Shown here: piece after piece, positions 21,275-34,700 of the stretch
Layout: the number at the start of each line of letters is the position of its first letter
Numbering within the stretch: the stretch's first letter is position 1
NCBI GenBank assembly: GCA_032719365.1
Contig: CM064868.1
Location: forward strand, 74,079,766 to 74,143,765
Direction of reading: 5' to 3'
Origin: Prinsepia uniflora
Taxonomy: Eukaryota; Streptophyta; Magnoliopsida; Rosales; Rosaceae
Length of the DNA stretch: 64,000 nucleotides
The notes under the pieces: generated by a model
What the model saw: only the letters and a program-made list of their open reading frames with translations
Told to the model about the DNA's origin: nothing
The model's database searches: none
Position numbers and translations under genes: made by a program

Positions 21275-24200
21275 TGTAACGACCCGTCCCCGAAATTAAA
21301 GTTTAGATAGTGATTAAGAAGTGATTAATACGCTTAAACGGTGGTTAGTTGTTTTCGTTGGGGGTCGTTAGGGTAGAATGACGATTTTGCCCCTAGTTTG
21401 GGTAAAAAGTTAACTTTTAGTTCGGATGGTCAAATGGACTTTGACCGGTGACCAGGACATAGTTTAGGACGTCACAAATCCGTAGGCAGGTGGCATGCCC
21501 AATTCCGACATCCGAGGAGGAAGTTATGATGTTCGGACGGTTGGGGGCATAACCGTAATTTGGTTAAAATAGGGGGAAAAGTTGACTTTTTGTACGAACG
21601 GGTTTTGGTATGTTGACCTAGGACCGTTAGATAGATCTCATCGTCCTGAGTTCGATGACAGGCGGCACGTGTTCATCGGACTTACGAGGTGTGAGTTACG
21701 GGTCTAAAACGGTAAGGGTAAAATCGTAATTTTGACTTAAAATGAGGGGTATTTTGGTCTTTTGGTTGTCTGGGGATTTGTGCACATAGAGGGACAGATG
21801 GATGGCTGGGATTGGGCCATTTGTGAGATAATGGAGAGGATTGGTGACATGTGGCAAGTGTGTAGTGGGTTCTACACAATTGTGCACGGGTCCAATAATT
21901 TGGGACTTAAATGTGCAGTGTTCGTGTTCTTCAAACCAGAGTGAAACAGAGAGGGAGATCGGGGAAAAATTAGATGGTGGCTGAGAGTGTTGGTGAGGTT
22001 GTGAGTGTGTGAGAGTGAGCAGAGGGTGGAAGAGTGAACTGGTGAGCGGTTGGGGGAGTGAAATCGTGCAAGAACACGGTGGTAGGGGCAGTCGGTTTTC
22101 AGAGAAAAATAGGGAGGAAGCAGGGATGTTGTGAGAAATCGTGGCGGTGGTGGACGTGTACGGTGCACTTGGGCTCGTGGTGGTGTCGTGAGGGGTGAAA
22201 TGAGTCGACCAGCCCCAGCGGAGCTTGCGACGGCGACAGAAGGACAGGTAATCCCTCATCCCTATATCTTTGCTCTGTTTTGCCGCTAAGTTTCAAAGTG
22301 GAAGTTGTGAGTTTAAGGGTTGAATCGAAGAGTCTAGGGAGGTCTAGGTGACTCAGTTGAGGCCCAGGAGTCTTCTGGTTGTGCTGCCGTGACGGGAGGT
22401 GCACGGTGGAGGTTGGAGTGACGGAGAGTACTCTGTGTGCTCTGTTTTGTCGTCGATGCTCGAACTGAAAGATGTGAAGTTTGGGGTAGAGACGATGGTT
22501 ATGGTGAGTGGTGTGAAGTTCAGAAAGGTCCTAGGAAGCGTTTGGGATAGCCACCGTGACAGGGGAAGACCTGGGTGGCCGGAGAAGGAAATAGAGCCGT
22601 GTACGGGTTTTCTTTCGAGCTTCAGTCGACGAGTTGTGGGTCGAGTCGAGGTCTGTGGAGTTGGGGAAAAGATAGCCTAGGTCTGGACGATGAGAATGGT
22701 GAAGAAAGGGAGGAAAAGGATGGTCGGACGGCAGAGAACCGTTCTCGCTGGTTCAGGTTGCAGAAGTGGTGCGAACCAGGTCGACGTGAGGAAGACGGTG
22801 GCACTGTAGCTGGCGCGCGAGGGCCACGCGCAGCCACTTTGGGCGGCGCGTGGGGGCGCGTACGGCGGTTCTGGGGAAAACGGTCAACATGGTTTTTGGT
22901 CTAGGAGTTGTGTTGAGTTCATTGAAATTGGTTTCGGGTTAATCGGACGTCAAATCGAAGTAGTTCCGCGAGGGTGAAGGTTTAGGGTTTCGATTCGTTA
23001 CGTTTAGGACCCGGGGATTTTTGAGGGAGTGTAGGTGGATCCTTGTGGATGTGTTAGTAACGTACTTTAGCGGCTGTTGACAGGATCGGGACTTCCCGAG
23101 GAAGCTGAGGAACGTGCAGGACGTTCGGGACGCGATTGAGGGCTCGGTACTGTGAGTGGACCCTTTCTCTAAACTTAGCATGCATAACTGCTTTTACCTA
23201 CTTGTTTTATGGTTTTACATGTGATTTCATGATTGTTCAATATGTGATGTTGTTTTTACATAATTGCACGTTTTTCGAGAAAGTACGTATTTGGCACGTT
23301 TTACGAGAAACGTTTGGATTCTGATTTTGATGTCATTGGGGTTTTCAAACGATAAGTGATTTTCAATGATTGTAAAGGGATTTTGGAATGTGATTGCAAT
23401 GATCAGGGTTTTCGATTTTAGAATCGGATTTCGGAAAGCGGAATTTGGTTTTAAAGTTGAAAAGTGGATTTCCGGATTTGGGTTCGGAATGACGGTTCTG
23501 GACGCCGGAAGTGCTTCGGACCGGTGATTTCGGATTCGGGTTTGGATGTAGATTTAGAAATGATTTTCAACTGGTTTTGATTGGATTTGCTGGATCTGGT
23601 TATTGGGTTTAAAGACCCGGATATTGATTTGATGGGGGACGAGCCCGGATTGGGTTTAAAGACCCGGATTGAGTTTAAAGACTCGAGAGTTTAAAGACTC
23701 GGATATATTGATATTTCCCCCGTAGGCCTGTTGGGTTTAAAGACTCGGGAGTTTAAAGACTCGGATATTATTGAGGCCTGGATTGAGTTTAAAGACTCGG
23801 GAGTTTAAAGACTCGGATAGGTCCAGCAGGTTTGATCGGAAAATGATGGTTTGATACTCAAGGTTTCTAAGAAGGTTTTATGATGCTTATGCTATGATTT
23901 CTAAAATCTTTTTATAGTGTTTCTGTTTCTTATGATGTTTTATGATGATCGATTTCTAACTGTTTTAATAACTGGGTTATGCATGTGGTTTCAAAACGGA
24001 GGGCTAAACCCAGTTTTCTTATAAATGATTTTGGAAACTTTTCTTTCAATTATGGTCCACTCACACCTTCTATTTTTAATTGCCCTCCAGGTTGTGGAGC
24101 TAGCGCAGGTTCCGGCGTCGAGGCAACGTCTGAGGCATAGAAGTCACGAACGGGATCCCGGAGTGTTTTATTTTTTTCCGTGTGCGTGTACTGTTTATCG

Positions 24201-24358
24201 GTTTTTCGTTTCTGTGTATGTGGTACTATACTCTGTAAACTGTTGACTTCGGGATATGTAGTATAATTTCTCATGCGTCTGACTGTGTTGTGTCGGAGTG
24301 TCAGACGGGAGCAGGATTTACCTCGGTTTTCGGGGTGAAACCGGGGTGGGTCTTGACA
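21275..24358 (+). mobile_element. Solo LTR F (3084 bp)
   Basis: It starts TGTAACGACCCGTCCCC and ends GGGTGGGTCTTGACA. The TSD is GTCAA at 21270-21274 and 24359-24363. It is the best intact model of the B-type LTR: U3 cores at about 21481-21500 and 21655-21670, GC-rich island at 22801-22866, tandem repeat block at 23605-23825, and a terminal hairpin near 24328-24347. There is no interior, so it is a solo LTR. Confidence 0.95.
23605..23825 (+). repeat. GAGTTTAAAGACTCGG repeat block in LTR F
   Basis: It has the same units and spacer order as in element B (GGGTTTAAAGACCCGG first, then GAGTTTAAAGACTCGG pairs, with CCCCCGTAGGCC between), with a few substitutions. Confidence 0.9.
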
Positions 24359-24363
24359 GTCAA

Positions 24364-25852
24364 TCATAATTCGATACTGGGGTTCTCCTGTCAATCCCAT
24401 ACTAGACAAAACGCTCATTTCAACTCATCACTCAGTTCCAAATCCAAATCCGAATTCGAATCCGCAATTTTGTAAGAAATCCCGGATCCAAACCCAAACA
24501 TCATATCCTTAACCCATTTCTGAATCTGAATCTGAAATCATTATTCCGTAAGCTAGCATCTGGAATAATCATTATGTACCCAAATCCAGAAATCCACTTT
24601 TATGTTCCGAAATCGAATCCTGAATCATCACCCAGAAATTCGATCCCAAAACCCGAAATGTCTTTCACGTCTACCCAGACACATCAAAATCGAACCTATC
24701 GGTTACCTGTTCAATACATTCGATTGACTTCATAAGGAAGCCAATCCCAGCATCCACATATCCGAGACTGACCAATTACATCCTATTGGATATCCACTCA
24801 TTCACAAGTTAAATCCTCGAGTCAAATCGCAAACATTCCAACTTTCTCGGGTACAGATTCACTTCGAAAAGAAGTTTAGTCCAATTACTCCCATATCCAA
24901 ACATGTGACGGAGCGATAAGCTCTTCACCCAACCTGATCAAAACTGTCACAATTCAAATCCATCACCGCGTCACCCGACGGGTACCATTACGATCCCAGA
25001 TCGTCACCATGTCCAATGTCCACAACATTATAATCCAGATCCACCTCGGATCCACACATGCTCACGTAGCTAGAAATCCACCTGGAATCAGATCTTAGGG
25101 TCCTACACCCTCTTGACTCATTTGCCAACCACACAACACTCCTCAACTATTTCCATAACCAATATTTCTTTCACAATAAACACATCAACATTGTGGGTCT
25201 CCTCCAATTACCTCATATCGATCCTTGTCATTCCACCTAGGAAAATTCAAGGATAATCCAAATATATGACATCATCACCCATCCTATGTGAGTGCAAACA
25301 CAACTCACTGCACCCACCATAACAAGTAATCCAACATCGTCTGCCACCAAGCAGAAAATAAGAAGTTAACCCAAATGACTTCAGAATACCAATTACCAAT
25401 GCGGAAACGAGCACTCCCCTCGTCCCGCAATCACGACTCTTCTCGAAACCAAGGTTCCAACCATGTTGGGAACAAACATGCTTCCAATGAGATGTCAAGT
25501 CCAACCATTGGACTTCCTACATCCTCAACTCACTTGGACAACCACGTGTCCGCAATCAATCCAAAACTCATACCTCATGTCCGTTAATAACCATTTATGC
25601 ACACACCCCGATTCCGAACGGGAATTACTCAGCTCTTTTTGGATGTGCATACACTACTGCCTTCGTCTGACATCTCAACCTTTACAGGTTCAACCCTCAA
25701 GTTTCCATGTGATTCATAATCGCAAAATCCCACATCTATACCACCAATGGTTTTCCTCGTCTTTTCCAATTCCAGTAATTTCCTTGTACTTCCTGAAGAC
25801 ATTAGCAACACACCGTCGCCCAATCTCGGAGTTGACAACTCCCCAAATCCAC
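24364..25852 (-). other. Element E internal segment (middle), non-coding
   Basis: This is interior of E between solo LTR F and element G. The sequence is rich in ATCC/AATC words on the + strand. No long open frame with a known domain is present on either strand. Confidence 0.55.
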
Positions 25853-25855
25853 TTA

Positions 25856-26243
25856 GGCCTCGTTTGGTATGCCGTACTGTACTGACTATTTCAATCGGAT
25901 AGACTAATCTGTCCACCGGATAGACTGATTATTTAGTTGGGCGTTTGGTACTTTTCCGGATTAGAATGCCGATTATATTATACTGATCCGATTATATTAT
26001 AGTAATTGACGAAATATTTATATCTTAAATATTAATTATGTATGTCATTATTTTGATTATTATTTATTTTAATAATAATTATTATTACTATTTATTACAT
26101 TTTTATTAATTAATTATTTTTAATTTTATCATTATTATATATTAAAATATCATTAATTATTAATTTATTATTAGTAGTATTTATTACTTTATTACTTTTT
26201 ATTATTAATATTTACTAAATCAATATTTTTTTTATTATATTAC

Positions 26244-26288
<45 letters not shown>

Positions 26289-26480
26289 TTTACAAGATTA
26301 CTAGTTATCCGACTATTTAATACGGACAATTTCGAGCGTATTATTTTAGCGTGTCTGGACCGTATAAAAATATTCAACCATATTAACTTATACGGTGACT
26401 AATTAATACGACCGGTACCAAACACAGGTTTCGGATTATTTAGCCTATACAGACCGTAATACGGTGTACCAAACACACCC
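25856..26480. mobile_element. Small TIR element G (MITE-like, 625 bp)
   Basis: The left end GGCCTCGTTTGGTATGCCGT pairs with the right end, which reads GGGTGTGTTTGGTACACCGT on the other strand. These are imperfect terminal inverted repeats. TTA lies at 25853-25855 and TAA at 26481-26483, so the duplication is either TA or a mutated 3-bp Tourist-type TTA. The middle is AT-rich with a (TTA)n tract at about 26240-26285. It has no coding capacity. PIF/Harbinger-like is my preferred class, but this is not certain. Confidence 0.65.
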
Positions 26481-26483
26481 TAA

Positions 26484-26766
26484 TTCTCATGACATAGGGA
26501 ACGTCATCCCAAAATTCCTCCTGTCTCAAACATACTCTTTTTATCCATTCATCACTTGTCATCTCAACACTGTTGGGGACCTATCCCAACACCTCACAAT
26601 CTCCGCTGGATCCTATCCAGTCCATGACTCAACCACAACTGAATCTCAGATACCGATCATATGTCCAACATGACAGAGTCACATCCCAACTCGTGGCTCA
26701 TCACAATCTCAATCACCGACACCAGCACCAGTGCTAGTATCATCAACACTTGCATCAGCACACAGG
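26484..26766 (-). other. Element E internal segment, short
   Basis: These are 283 bp of E interior between element G and the TSD of solo LTR H. Nothing recognisable is encoded. Confidence 0.5.
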
Positions 26767-26771
26767 CATCC

Positions 26772-29420
26772 TGACAGGACCCGCCCCGATCCCCCCTGGG
26801 ACCACATGGGGACGTGCCCTGCTCCCGTTTGACACCCAAATTAACATACCAATTTTAACCTCAAACATTAAAATTCATAAATAACCAAATTAAAGTTATA
26901 CATCAATCCGAAATAAATAGATGTCAGACAAGGGATGAAAACCAAAATTACAAATTGCGAGCACGACTCTAAAATAAACCTGCGGGCAAACCACCTAACA
27001 AGAGATTAGGTACGCGGAAGTAGATCTATGCCTCAGCCTCAGGATCCTCCTCTACCTCAGTAGCACCGCCTGGAGGGGTTACCAAAACAATAAGGGTGAG
27101 TGGGCCGAAACTCAAGTTTATAAAACCGTTTAATAAGTAAAACATATAATTTACCCCTCCATTTTCCAAACATGCATGCATCAGAATTTAAAACCATAAA
27201 CCATATAATATCAATCATAAGGCATGTAATAAAATCATAAGATAATTTTAGCCACTGCACTATACGCTCCAATCCTGACATCCCAGATGTCTGACGTCCC
27301 TTACGTCCAATAAGGTCACAGTCTCAAGGCTACGCGTGCCACTCGGGGTCTCAATCCCGAATCCAATGCCCGAACCCTGTCCGGGTACGGCTTCTCAAAT
27401 GCCTAGCGTCCTAGAAGCTCGACGTCCCTGACGTCAAATAAGCGATCCTGCTCCTGAGTCATTTTAAGGTCCGGTTCCTCCGTAGAATGACCCCTCACAG
27501 GCAATGCGCCATGACCACTCCGGGGTACCACATCCGGAGGAGACAGTATCACAAGAATGGATCTATACAGTGCAGTACCAAATACATTTTATTGATATCC
27601 ACATGCAAAACATATATACGTAGATAAAATCCAAACCAATCTTTAAGTTTCATCAAACGGGTCTCAAACCCAAATACCGTGAAACGTGCCATAACCATAA
27701 TTTCAACATCATCAAACCGTTTCATGATTCCAGCATGTGAATATGTAAGTAAATCATAAAACATTTAAGCATGCAAGGATTTAATGAAATCGGGCCCACT
27801 CACAGTACGATCCCGCGGTGAACCTGCGCGTACGAACTTGTACCGGGATTATCGTACAATTCCTGTCAGTCCAAATCACACGTAAGGGTCACTACAAGTC
27901 TTAAACATTTATCCAAAAAGTCCGAAACAGAAACCGGCTCGGGGAAACCGTCAACACGTTTCCTGAGACAACCGACCATAAACTGACCCTCCTAACTATC
28001 TCAGATCAACATGGTTAATTCATAAAAAATGTTCAGAATGATGAGAGGAACAAAAGTTATGTTGATTGTGATCAGAGATAAGGTCCAACGCGCCCTCACG
28101 CGCCGCCCAAAGTGGCTGTGCGTGAAAGTCACGCGCCTGACACTGTAGCTGCTACAGTGTCACCACCTTCGCCCGTTTGTCTGTAATACGGGCCTGCCAC
28201 CCGCGGCTTGACACGGTTAATTAACCCCCAATTTCCACTCGATTTCACTCGTATTTGATCCTAAGATGTTCATTAACTATCCAATTTAGGTTCTGAGACA
28301 TTAATCAACCTCGACAAGTCCCCCAATCGACCCATCGACCCGTGATCAACCAAACTGGTCAATCACCAGAACTTCCTGGTTTCTAATTCAATCTCCAATT
28401 AACTTCACATGAAGCATAATAGGATCAAAACGAACTAAAATGAACGATCAATTGAACCAACACTCACCTCGAAGTAGTCGTCCGATCCACTGAAATTTCT
28501 CTGAACACTGCAGTCACCGTCCCAGCTCACCCGTGGCTGATGGCCTTCGATTTCGATATGGTTGAGTTCCAAACACTCCCAGAAGACTAAACCAGGCCTT
28601 GGTTTGGTCCAACAATCACCAGAAATTGAAAACCCGATTTCCCTCCAAATTTTCCTGAAATGGTTTTTCTCTGGTTCCTCACCTATTCTCAGTTCTTTCA
28701 ACGGCAGAGTGAAGCTCACTTAATTCCTATTCAGTTTTAAAAAATTTAAGCCGTCCCAGAGGCTCGTGGAAGCCTAACTGTCCACTGAGATTGGTTCCCC
28801 GAAAAAGCTTCGATCGAAAAAAACTATGTAGCCTTTGCTGGGTGGATGAATCAGACCACGTTCTAAAGCATTAGACATTCCTTTCTTTCCAGCACACACT
28901 TGCATAAACAATTGCACACTGAACCACCGCACATGGTGGTGCCGCCCATGTTCCCCCGCGGTTGCTACAATAACCAGGAGTAGAATGACCAAAATGCCCA
29001 TGGTTCAATATTTACCAAAATGCCCTTTACTTTCTAGACCCGTAACTCAGCCATACGAAGTCCGATTTCGGCGTGCCGCCTGTCTACGGACTCAGGGCAT
29101 CGAGACCTACCTAACGGTCCTTGAGTCATGTTAAAATTAGTTGTCAAACAAAAAGTCAACATTTTCGCCCCTATCATCCAAATTACGGTAATGCCCCTGA
29201 ACTTCCGATAGTCATAACTTTTGCCCTGATCGTCCGAATTGGACGTGCCACCTGTCTATGGACTTGTGACGTCCCAAACTACGTCACGATCATTGGTCAA
29301 AGTCCATTTGACCCTCAAATCAAAAAGTCAACAATTTGGCAATACCATTCACAAGGGTAAAAACGTCAATTCATACATTAAATCACATTATTATAATCCT
29401 CGAATTTCCGGGGTGTTACA
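26772..29420 (-). mobile_element. Solo LTR H (2649 bp)
   Basis: On the + strand it runs from TGACAGGACCCGCCCC to TTCCGGGGTGTTACA. The TSD is CATCC at 26767-26771 and 29421-29425. The repeat block at about 27275-27440 has units such as CATCCCAGATGTCTGA and GACGTCCCTTACGTC, resembling that of element E. The U3 core appears at about 29070-29090 and 29245-29265 and the GC-rich island at about 28088-28160. No interior remains. Confidence 0.94.
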
Positions 29421-29425
29421 CATCC

Positions 29426-30544
29426 ATACACCCACACTAGCACACGAACATCCACGCTAGCACACTAACATCCACACTAGCACACTGTGTGCAAAGTTGA
29501 TAACCTGGATCTCCGCTCATACCGAACGACGATCCCGTATCACCGCTCGTACTCCACAACTATGGATACCTCCAATTTGACCATCCACATCAGGATAATG
29601 AATGTTCCCTGAACGTTCCCTGATTCTCAACTACCACAACCACATCGATTATCAGTCATCTCCACACGACTATCGACCAACAAGCATCGCTATCGAGATC
29701 CATATCCACGCATCACACGATTATCCGGTCCAACTCGGAATTCCATATCTTATCTCATAACCGTACCCGTGGATCGAATCCCACCAATTCACTTCACATC
29801 TGACAATCGATCTCTATCATTTTGGCTAGACTCACTTGAGTCACCCACATGGCCATCCACGGCCTCAGCCGCTCGTTGCAGCACAAGTTCCAATCCACTA
29901 GTCAAAATCTGGGGTTCGCCTCGACAAACCACCCCGACATCGGAAAATCATCCAATCCTCAGAAACTACGGACTCACAATACTAGTCCATTTATCAGAAT
30001 CAAGGTTCACCTTTCCCAACCATCATAAACTAGGGTCCCACATCACGCCCTAGGGTTCAGAGGAACCTAACCGTCCTCTGCAGTAAAATCCACAACCTGA
30101 CCGACCCACAGTCTTGACATCGTATAGACGTCAATTCCAATCCACCCATCAACTCATTGTGGGTTCCACCACGAAGGTCAACGGCTAACTTCGATGTACA
30201 ACATCCCTTACCCTAGTAATCACCACCAGGGTCCACATTTTAGACCGTTACTCAACTGAGTTTCGCATTTCCCAAAATCACCACATAAATGTGGTTTGTC
30301 GAACCCAGCTGTGCCCAACAGCACAACAATCCAATACCACATGACCGAACCGACGGTCCCACATTACAAGTTCATCGCATACAACCCCAATTGGGTTGAA
30401 TCGCATTAACGCACGGCGTATCAGGCCAATCGTACTCTATCCACTATTCAAGGTTTAATCCCACCAACTATCCATCTGACTGACGAACTGCAGCCTACAA
30501 GGGACACCACATCCTCGACCTGTGCGCACAAAAAGAGCAACCTT
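29426..30544 (-). other. Element E internal segment (5' side, after primer-binding site), non-coding
   Basis: In a coding Ty3/Gypsy element gag would begin here on the minus strand about 100 bp after the primer-binding site. No gag-like frame is found; the frames are short and unlike the element B gag. Confidence 0.6.
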
Positions 30545-30556
30545 GCTCTGATACCA
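30545..30556 (-). promoter_or_regulatory. tRNA-iMet primer-binding site of element E
   Basis: GCTCTGATACCA on the + strand is the reverse complement of TGGTATCAGAGC. It lies three bases from the LTR terminus at 30560, which proves the minus orientation of E. Confidence 0.95.
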
Positions 30557-30879
30557 CGCTGACACGACCCATCCCAGTCCCCTCGGGATTACCGTGGGAT
30601 GTGTCATGCTCCCGTCTGACACGAAGTGTCAAACAAGGGATAACCCAAAGCCACTGCCCCTAAGGGCTTCTAGAGTGCGCAAGGATCGATGGAGAAGGCA
30701 TGCAATGTCCCGGTCTTGACTACGCCCAAACTACGCATTAAATTAAACACGTAATTTGAGTGTTGTGCAATTTAAACCCTTTTTGTGTAGATGTAGTATT
30801 GGTAAATAGGGATCGTTCTTAACCGGGGAAATTAGGGAACATTAATAATGTGTTAGTGGGAAAGAGTAATGAATAAATG

Positions 30880-31195
30880 AATAATGAATAAATTAATGAA
30901 TTAAATAATTAAAGAATTAACAAATTAAAGAATTAATGAATTAAAGAATTAAAGAATTAAAGAATTAATTAATCAAAGAATAATAAACTAAAAGTATTAA
31001 AGAATAAAAGAATAAAGAGATGAAAGAATCAAAGAATAATAAACTAAAAGTATAAAAGAAGAATAAAAGAATAAAAGAATAAAAGAATAAAGAATAAAAA
31101 GGATAGAAGAATAAAATAATAAAAGAATAAAGAATAAAAAAGAATAAAAGAATAAAAGAATAAAAGAATTAAAGAATAAAGAATAAAGAATTGAA
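30880..31195 (-). repeat. AAAGAATAAAAGAATAA simple-repeat tract in LTR I
   Basis: About 315 bp consist of AATTAAAG, GAATAAAAG and TATAAAAG words in tandem, almost without C. Confidence 0.9.
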
Positions 31196-31409
31196 AAGGG
31201 AGGTTTTTGAAAAGAGTTGTAAATATAAAAATAAAGAAAACAAGTAAAAATAATTAAATACTTAATTTTACTTCTATTTTAACCTTTGTACTAGTGAACT
31301 TTCTTCAAACACATATTTTTACCAACACTCTAACATCATGCTCATATTAAACCAATCACGAAATCATACCTTAATCATCTCAAATACATGCATACATTTT
31401 TCATATTAT

Positions 31410-31745
31410 AAATGCACCGAACAGCGGATTATTACTTACAATATGATCCACCTTAAGTAAGTGATTTAATGCGCCGAACAGCGATCAAACATTAAATCTC
31501 TTCAACTCTATTCTAAATGCCCCGAACAGCGGATCAACATTTAGCTTCGAATTGAAGTTTAAGCACTAAAACATATGAAGTAAAAGAAACTCAAAAAGTA
31601 AAACACATGGAGATTGCATTCTTACTTACAAATGTTAGAAAGAAAATACCAACACATATATTGAATTATAAGTAAAACCAATAACAATAACAAGAATTTA
31701 AGTAGAGAAGTATGGATTTTCACAAGAATCACCGAACAGCGGCAG
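31410..31745 (-). repeat. Four CCGAACAGCGG motif copies in LTR I
   Basis: The 11-mer CCGAACAGCGG, or with one change CCGAACAGCGA, occurs near 31417, 31479, 31521 and 31732. The first three are each preceded by AATGC or a close variant. It is the only GC-rich word in a very AT-rich region. Confidence 0.85.
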
Positions 31746-34700
31746 GAAACTTGTGAAGATGGTAGAAGAAATACGAGGAATTCGGTCTTAAAACTCTTGA
31801 ATTGCCTTAGAATTACTTGGCCTAGGTATTTCTTAAGGAAAGCATAAAAATGTGTTTAAGAGATCTCAAAGAAATATCACAAGAACAAAGTAAAGAAGAA
31901 ATGAAATTAAGAAAAATAAAAATAACATAAATTAAGAACAAGAATTAAAAGAAAGCTAATTAATAAGAAAATCTACAAGAAGTTAAAATGGTCCCCAAAA
32001 ATGTCTCTCAAAAGAGAGAAACAAAAGAACTAACTAAGAACTAGAACTAAGAAAAATGAAAGAAATGGAAGAATGAAACTAATTGGGGACCCCCCAAATA
32101 CAAGAATTGAACCCCTATTTATAGGGGGGAAAACTAATTACACTCTAAAAAATAAATAAAAACAAATAAAAGTTACAATAAAAAAATATAAAAAGTGAAA
32201 TGATGAGATTGGGTGGTGTTTGTGGGGAAAAAATGTAAAAAAAACAAGGGAAAAGCTTAAAAAAACAGCAAAGAAAGCATATTAAATAGTGCTGTTTGGT
32301 GGATGGCAGAAATCAGCTGGAAAAAGGATGGAGATTCGGTCAGAGGGAGCTGGAAAGTGGAGGCGTGGCCGACAACCTTTGCTGGAAAAGAAGACTGAAG
32401 CTTCAGCGGGCAGCTGCTGAAAATAGGAATCCGGATTCGGCGGGCGCGCGCTGAGGAGAAGGGAAGCAGACGGCAGGCGCACACCGAACGGGATTCTGGG
32501 CTGCTGGGCTGCTGGGCTGAACGGACTGACGAGCTGGGCTTCAGTTCTGGGCCGCGCGGCGATGTGGGCTGGGCTTTTTTTTCTTTTTTTCTTTTTTTCT
32601 GTTGGGCTGCAGCATAAACCAAAATGAAAATTAATTAATTAATTTAGTAATATTTCACCGAAATTCGTCCATAATATTTTCGTTAAAATTCCGATCGAGA
32701 CGATTCTTTCGCCAAAATACTCCAAATTACAAACTTTATTTATTTAAACAAAAATAACACAAAATAAATTATTTTACCTATTTATTTAATATTTTAATAT
32801 TAAAAGTCAAGTATAAAGGGTATAAAATAATATAAAATAATGCTTATTTGAGGACCTATCAGGTCTCCGCTGCAGTCGCATCAGTGATCAACCTGAAGGG
32901 CATTAAAAACAATAAAGGCTGTGAGTGGACGAAAATAAACAAGTTCATTAAACACATTTTATAAGACATTTATGCCCCTCAGTAAAAACGTTTGCATGCA
33001 TCAAAAACAGTAATCAAATATTTATTAGAAATAACTATTAGGGCCTTAGCCCAGAAACCATAACCACAGTTTCAATCAAAAGTCATTTCATAAATCCAGT
33101 GGTACACATTTACCACATTACCATCTCCGGCATCCCAAATGCCTAGCGTCCCAGATGCTTGACGTCCCAGGCGTCATATCTCACGGTATTAAAGCGACGC
33201 GTGCTGCCCGGGGTCTCACCGGGTCCATATCTCTGACATCCCAGATGTCTGAAGTCCCAGACGTTTAATCATAGCAATCCTGCTCCTGAGTCATCATACG
33301 GTCCGGCTGCTCCGTACAATGACCCCTCGCAGGCAATGCACCGTGACTTTCCCAGTGTCCCAGACACCTGGAGGAGACCATTACATATCCTCATATCGAG
33401 ATGGTTTATGGAAAACAGTTTATCTTTCATTTCCAAAATATCACAAGGCCCTGCCCCAAATTTCCATAAAATCATCACAAGTCCAAATACTTGGTTTATT
33501 AAATCCAAAATCATTTATTCAATTCCATTTTAGGGTCCCCGACCCGAAATCACATTTATAAATCAATTGGGCCCCTGGCCCGATTTCGTAAATCAACTGG
33601 GCCCCTGGCCCGATGTTATAACTCAAATGGGTCTTAGCCCGAGTTTACTTTATCAAGTCTATAACCGTTTCATGAAATCATATCCAAACCACAAATATGG
33701 AAATCAGTGCAAAACCGAAAAACCTCGATTTACGTGCAAACACGTATATCGCCTCGAAATGCGTGAAATCATATTAATTCACCAATATCCGAATCAAATC
33801 ATATAATCACAAATATAATCATCATGAAACAGTTATGCATGCGTATAATTTATAAAATCAATGTCCACTCACAGACCGTTTACAATGCGCCTCGATACGC
33901 GTGCCATCGGCCTTCCCGGGCCTCGTCACTAACACCGGGACTCCCAAACCTGTCCATATCACATTAGAGGGTTACTAACCTCTACATTAACCTCCTATTC
34001 AAGTCCCGTAATTTTCTCGAATTTTTAACTATTTTTAAACTCGATTTAAAACCTTCGGACATCCCGAACAATGTCGGAACGGGGTCCGATTGACACGAAA
34101 GCAACGCTGAAATGTTCGTTACATTGTATAGGATAAAAGTCATGTTGACCTCACCTTGGAATTCGTGTCGAAGCGCTGTCACGCGCCACCGTGAGTGGCT
34201 GTGCGTGACACCCACGCGCCTGCTACAGTGCCAATCACTATTCATCTCCTTCCTCACCCGATTCCCTGGTAAACGGGTTTGCAACCCGTGTCTTGACCCG
34301 ATTCAATCCCTGCTATAAACCACTTAATTCCTTCAATTGATCCCTCAGATAGACTCGCAACACACTCAATTAAAGGTCTGTATTACTCATTCAAGTCGAC
34401 ACGGCCTAAAACCAACTCAATCGAACATAAGTCTCAATCGAAGTTCAATGTTCCAATTCATCACACAGTCACAGATTTTTTCAATTGATTAGTTAGGAAG
34501 CTTCGTATATTCACCCTAAAGATGATTTCGCAATTAATTTCACAAGAACTCACCTCAAACACCATGACTCCAAGCTCGATTTTTCCGGCCATCCACCACG
34601 TCGTCTATGGCTCCAGGAGCTTCGAAGCTTGCCACATTCGATCTGGATCGACTAACTAAGGTCCTAGAAAGCTTATTCGAACCTTAATTAGGCTTGGGCT

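Larger units (their letters stand above)
30717..32861 (-). mobile_element. Solo LTR I of a different retrotransposon family (2145 bp)
   Basis: It runs from TGACTACGCCC to GAGGACCTATCA on the + strand and is flanked by the TSD GGTCT (30712-30716 and 32862-32866). Read on the minus strand it starts TGATAGGTCCTC and has a TATA box CCCCTATAAATAGGGG near 32110-32128, which supports the minus orientation. It is unrelated in sequence to the B/E family. I found no primer-binding site inside, so a solo LTR is the simplest reading. Confidence 0.88.

Noticed and set aside
21696..22259. Minus-strand open frame of 187 codons in solo LTR F
   Set aside because: It lies wholly in the LTR, is Ser/Thr/Pro/His-rich and is not kept in frame in the sister LTRs.
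29769..30053. Gag-like frame after the primer-binding site of element E
   Set aside because: It is on the wrong strand relative to E and lacks any gag motif.
32257..32622. Minus-strand open frame of 121 codons in LTR I
   Set aside because: Lys- and Ser-rich low-complexity sequence inside a solo LTR with no homology recognised.
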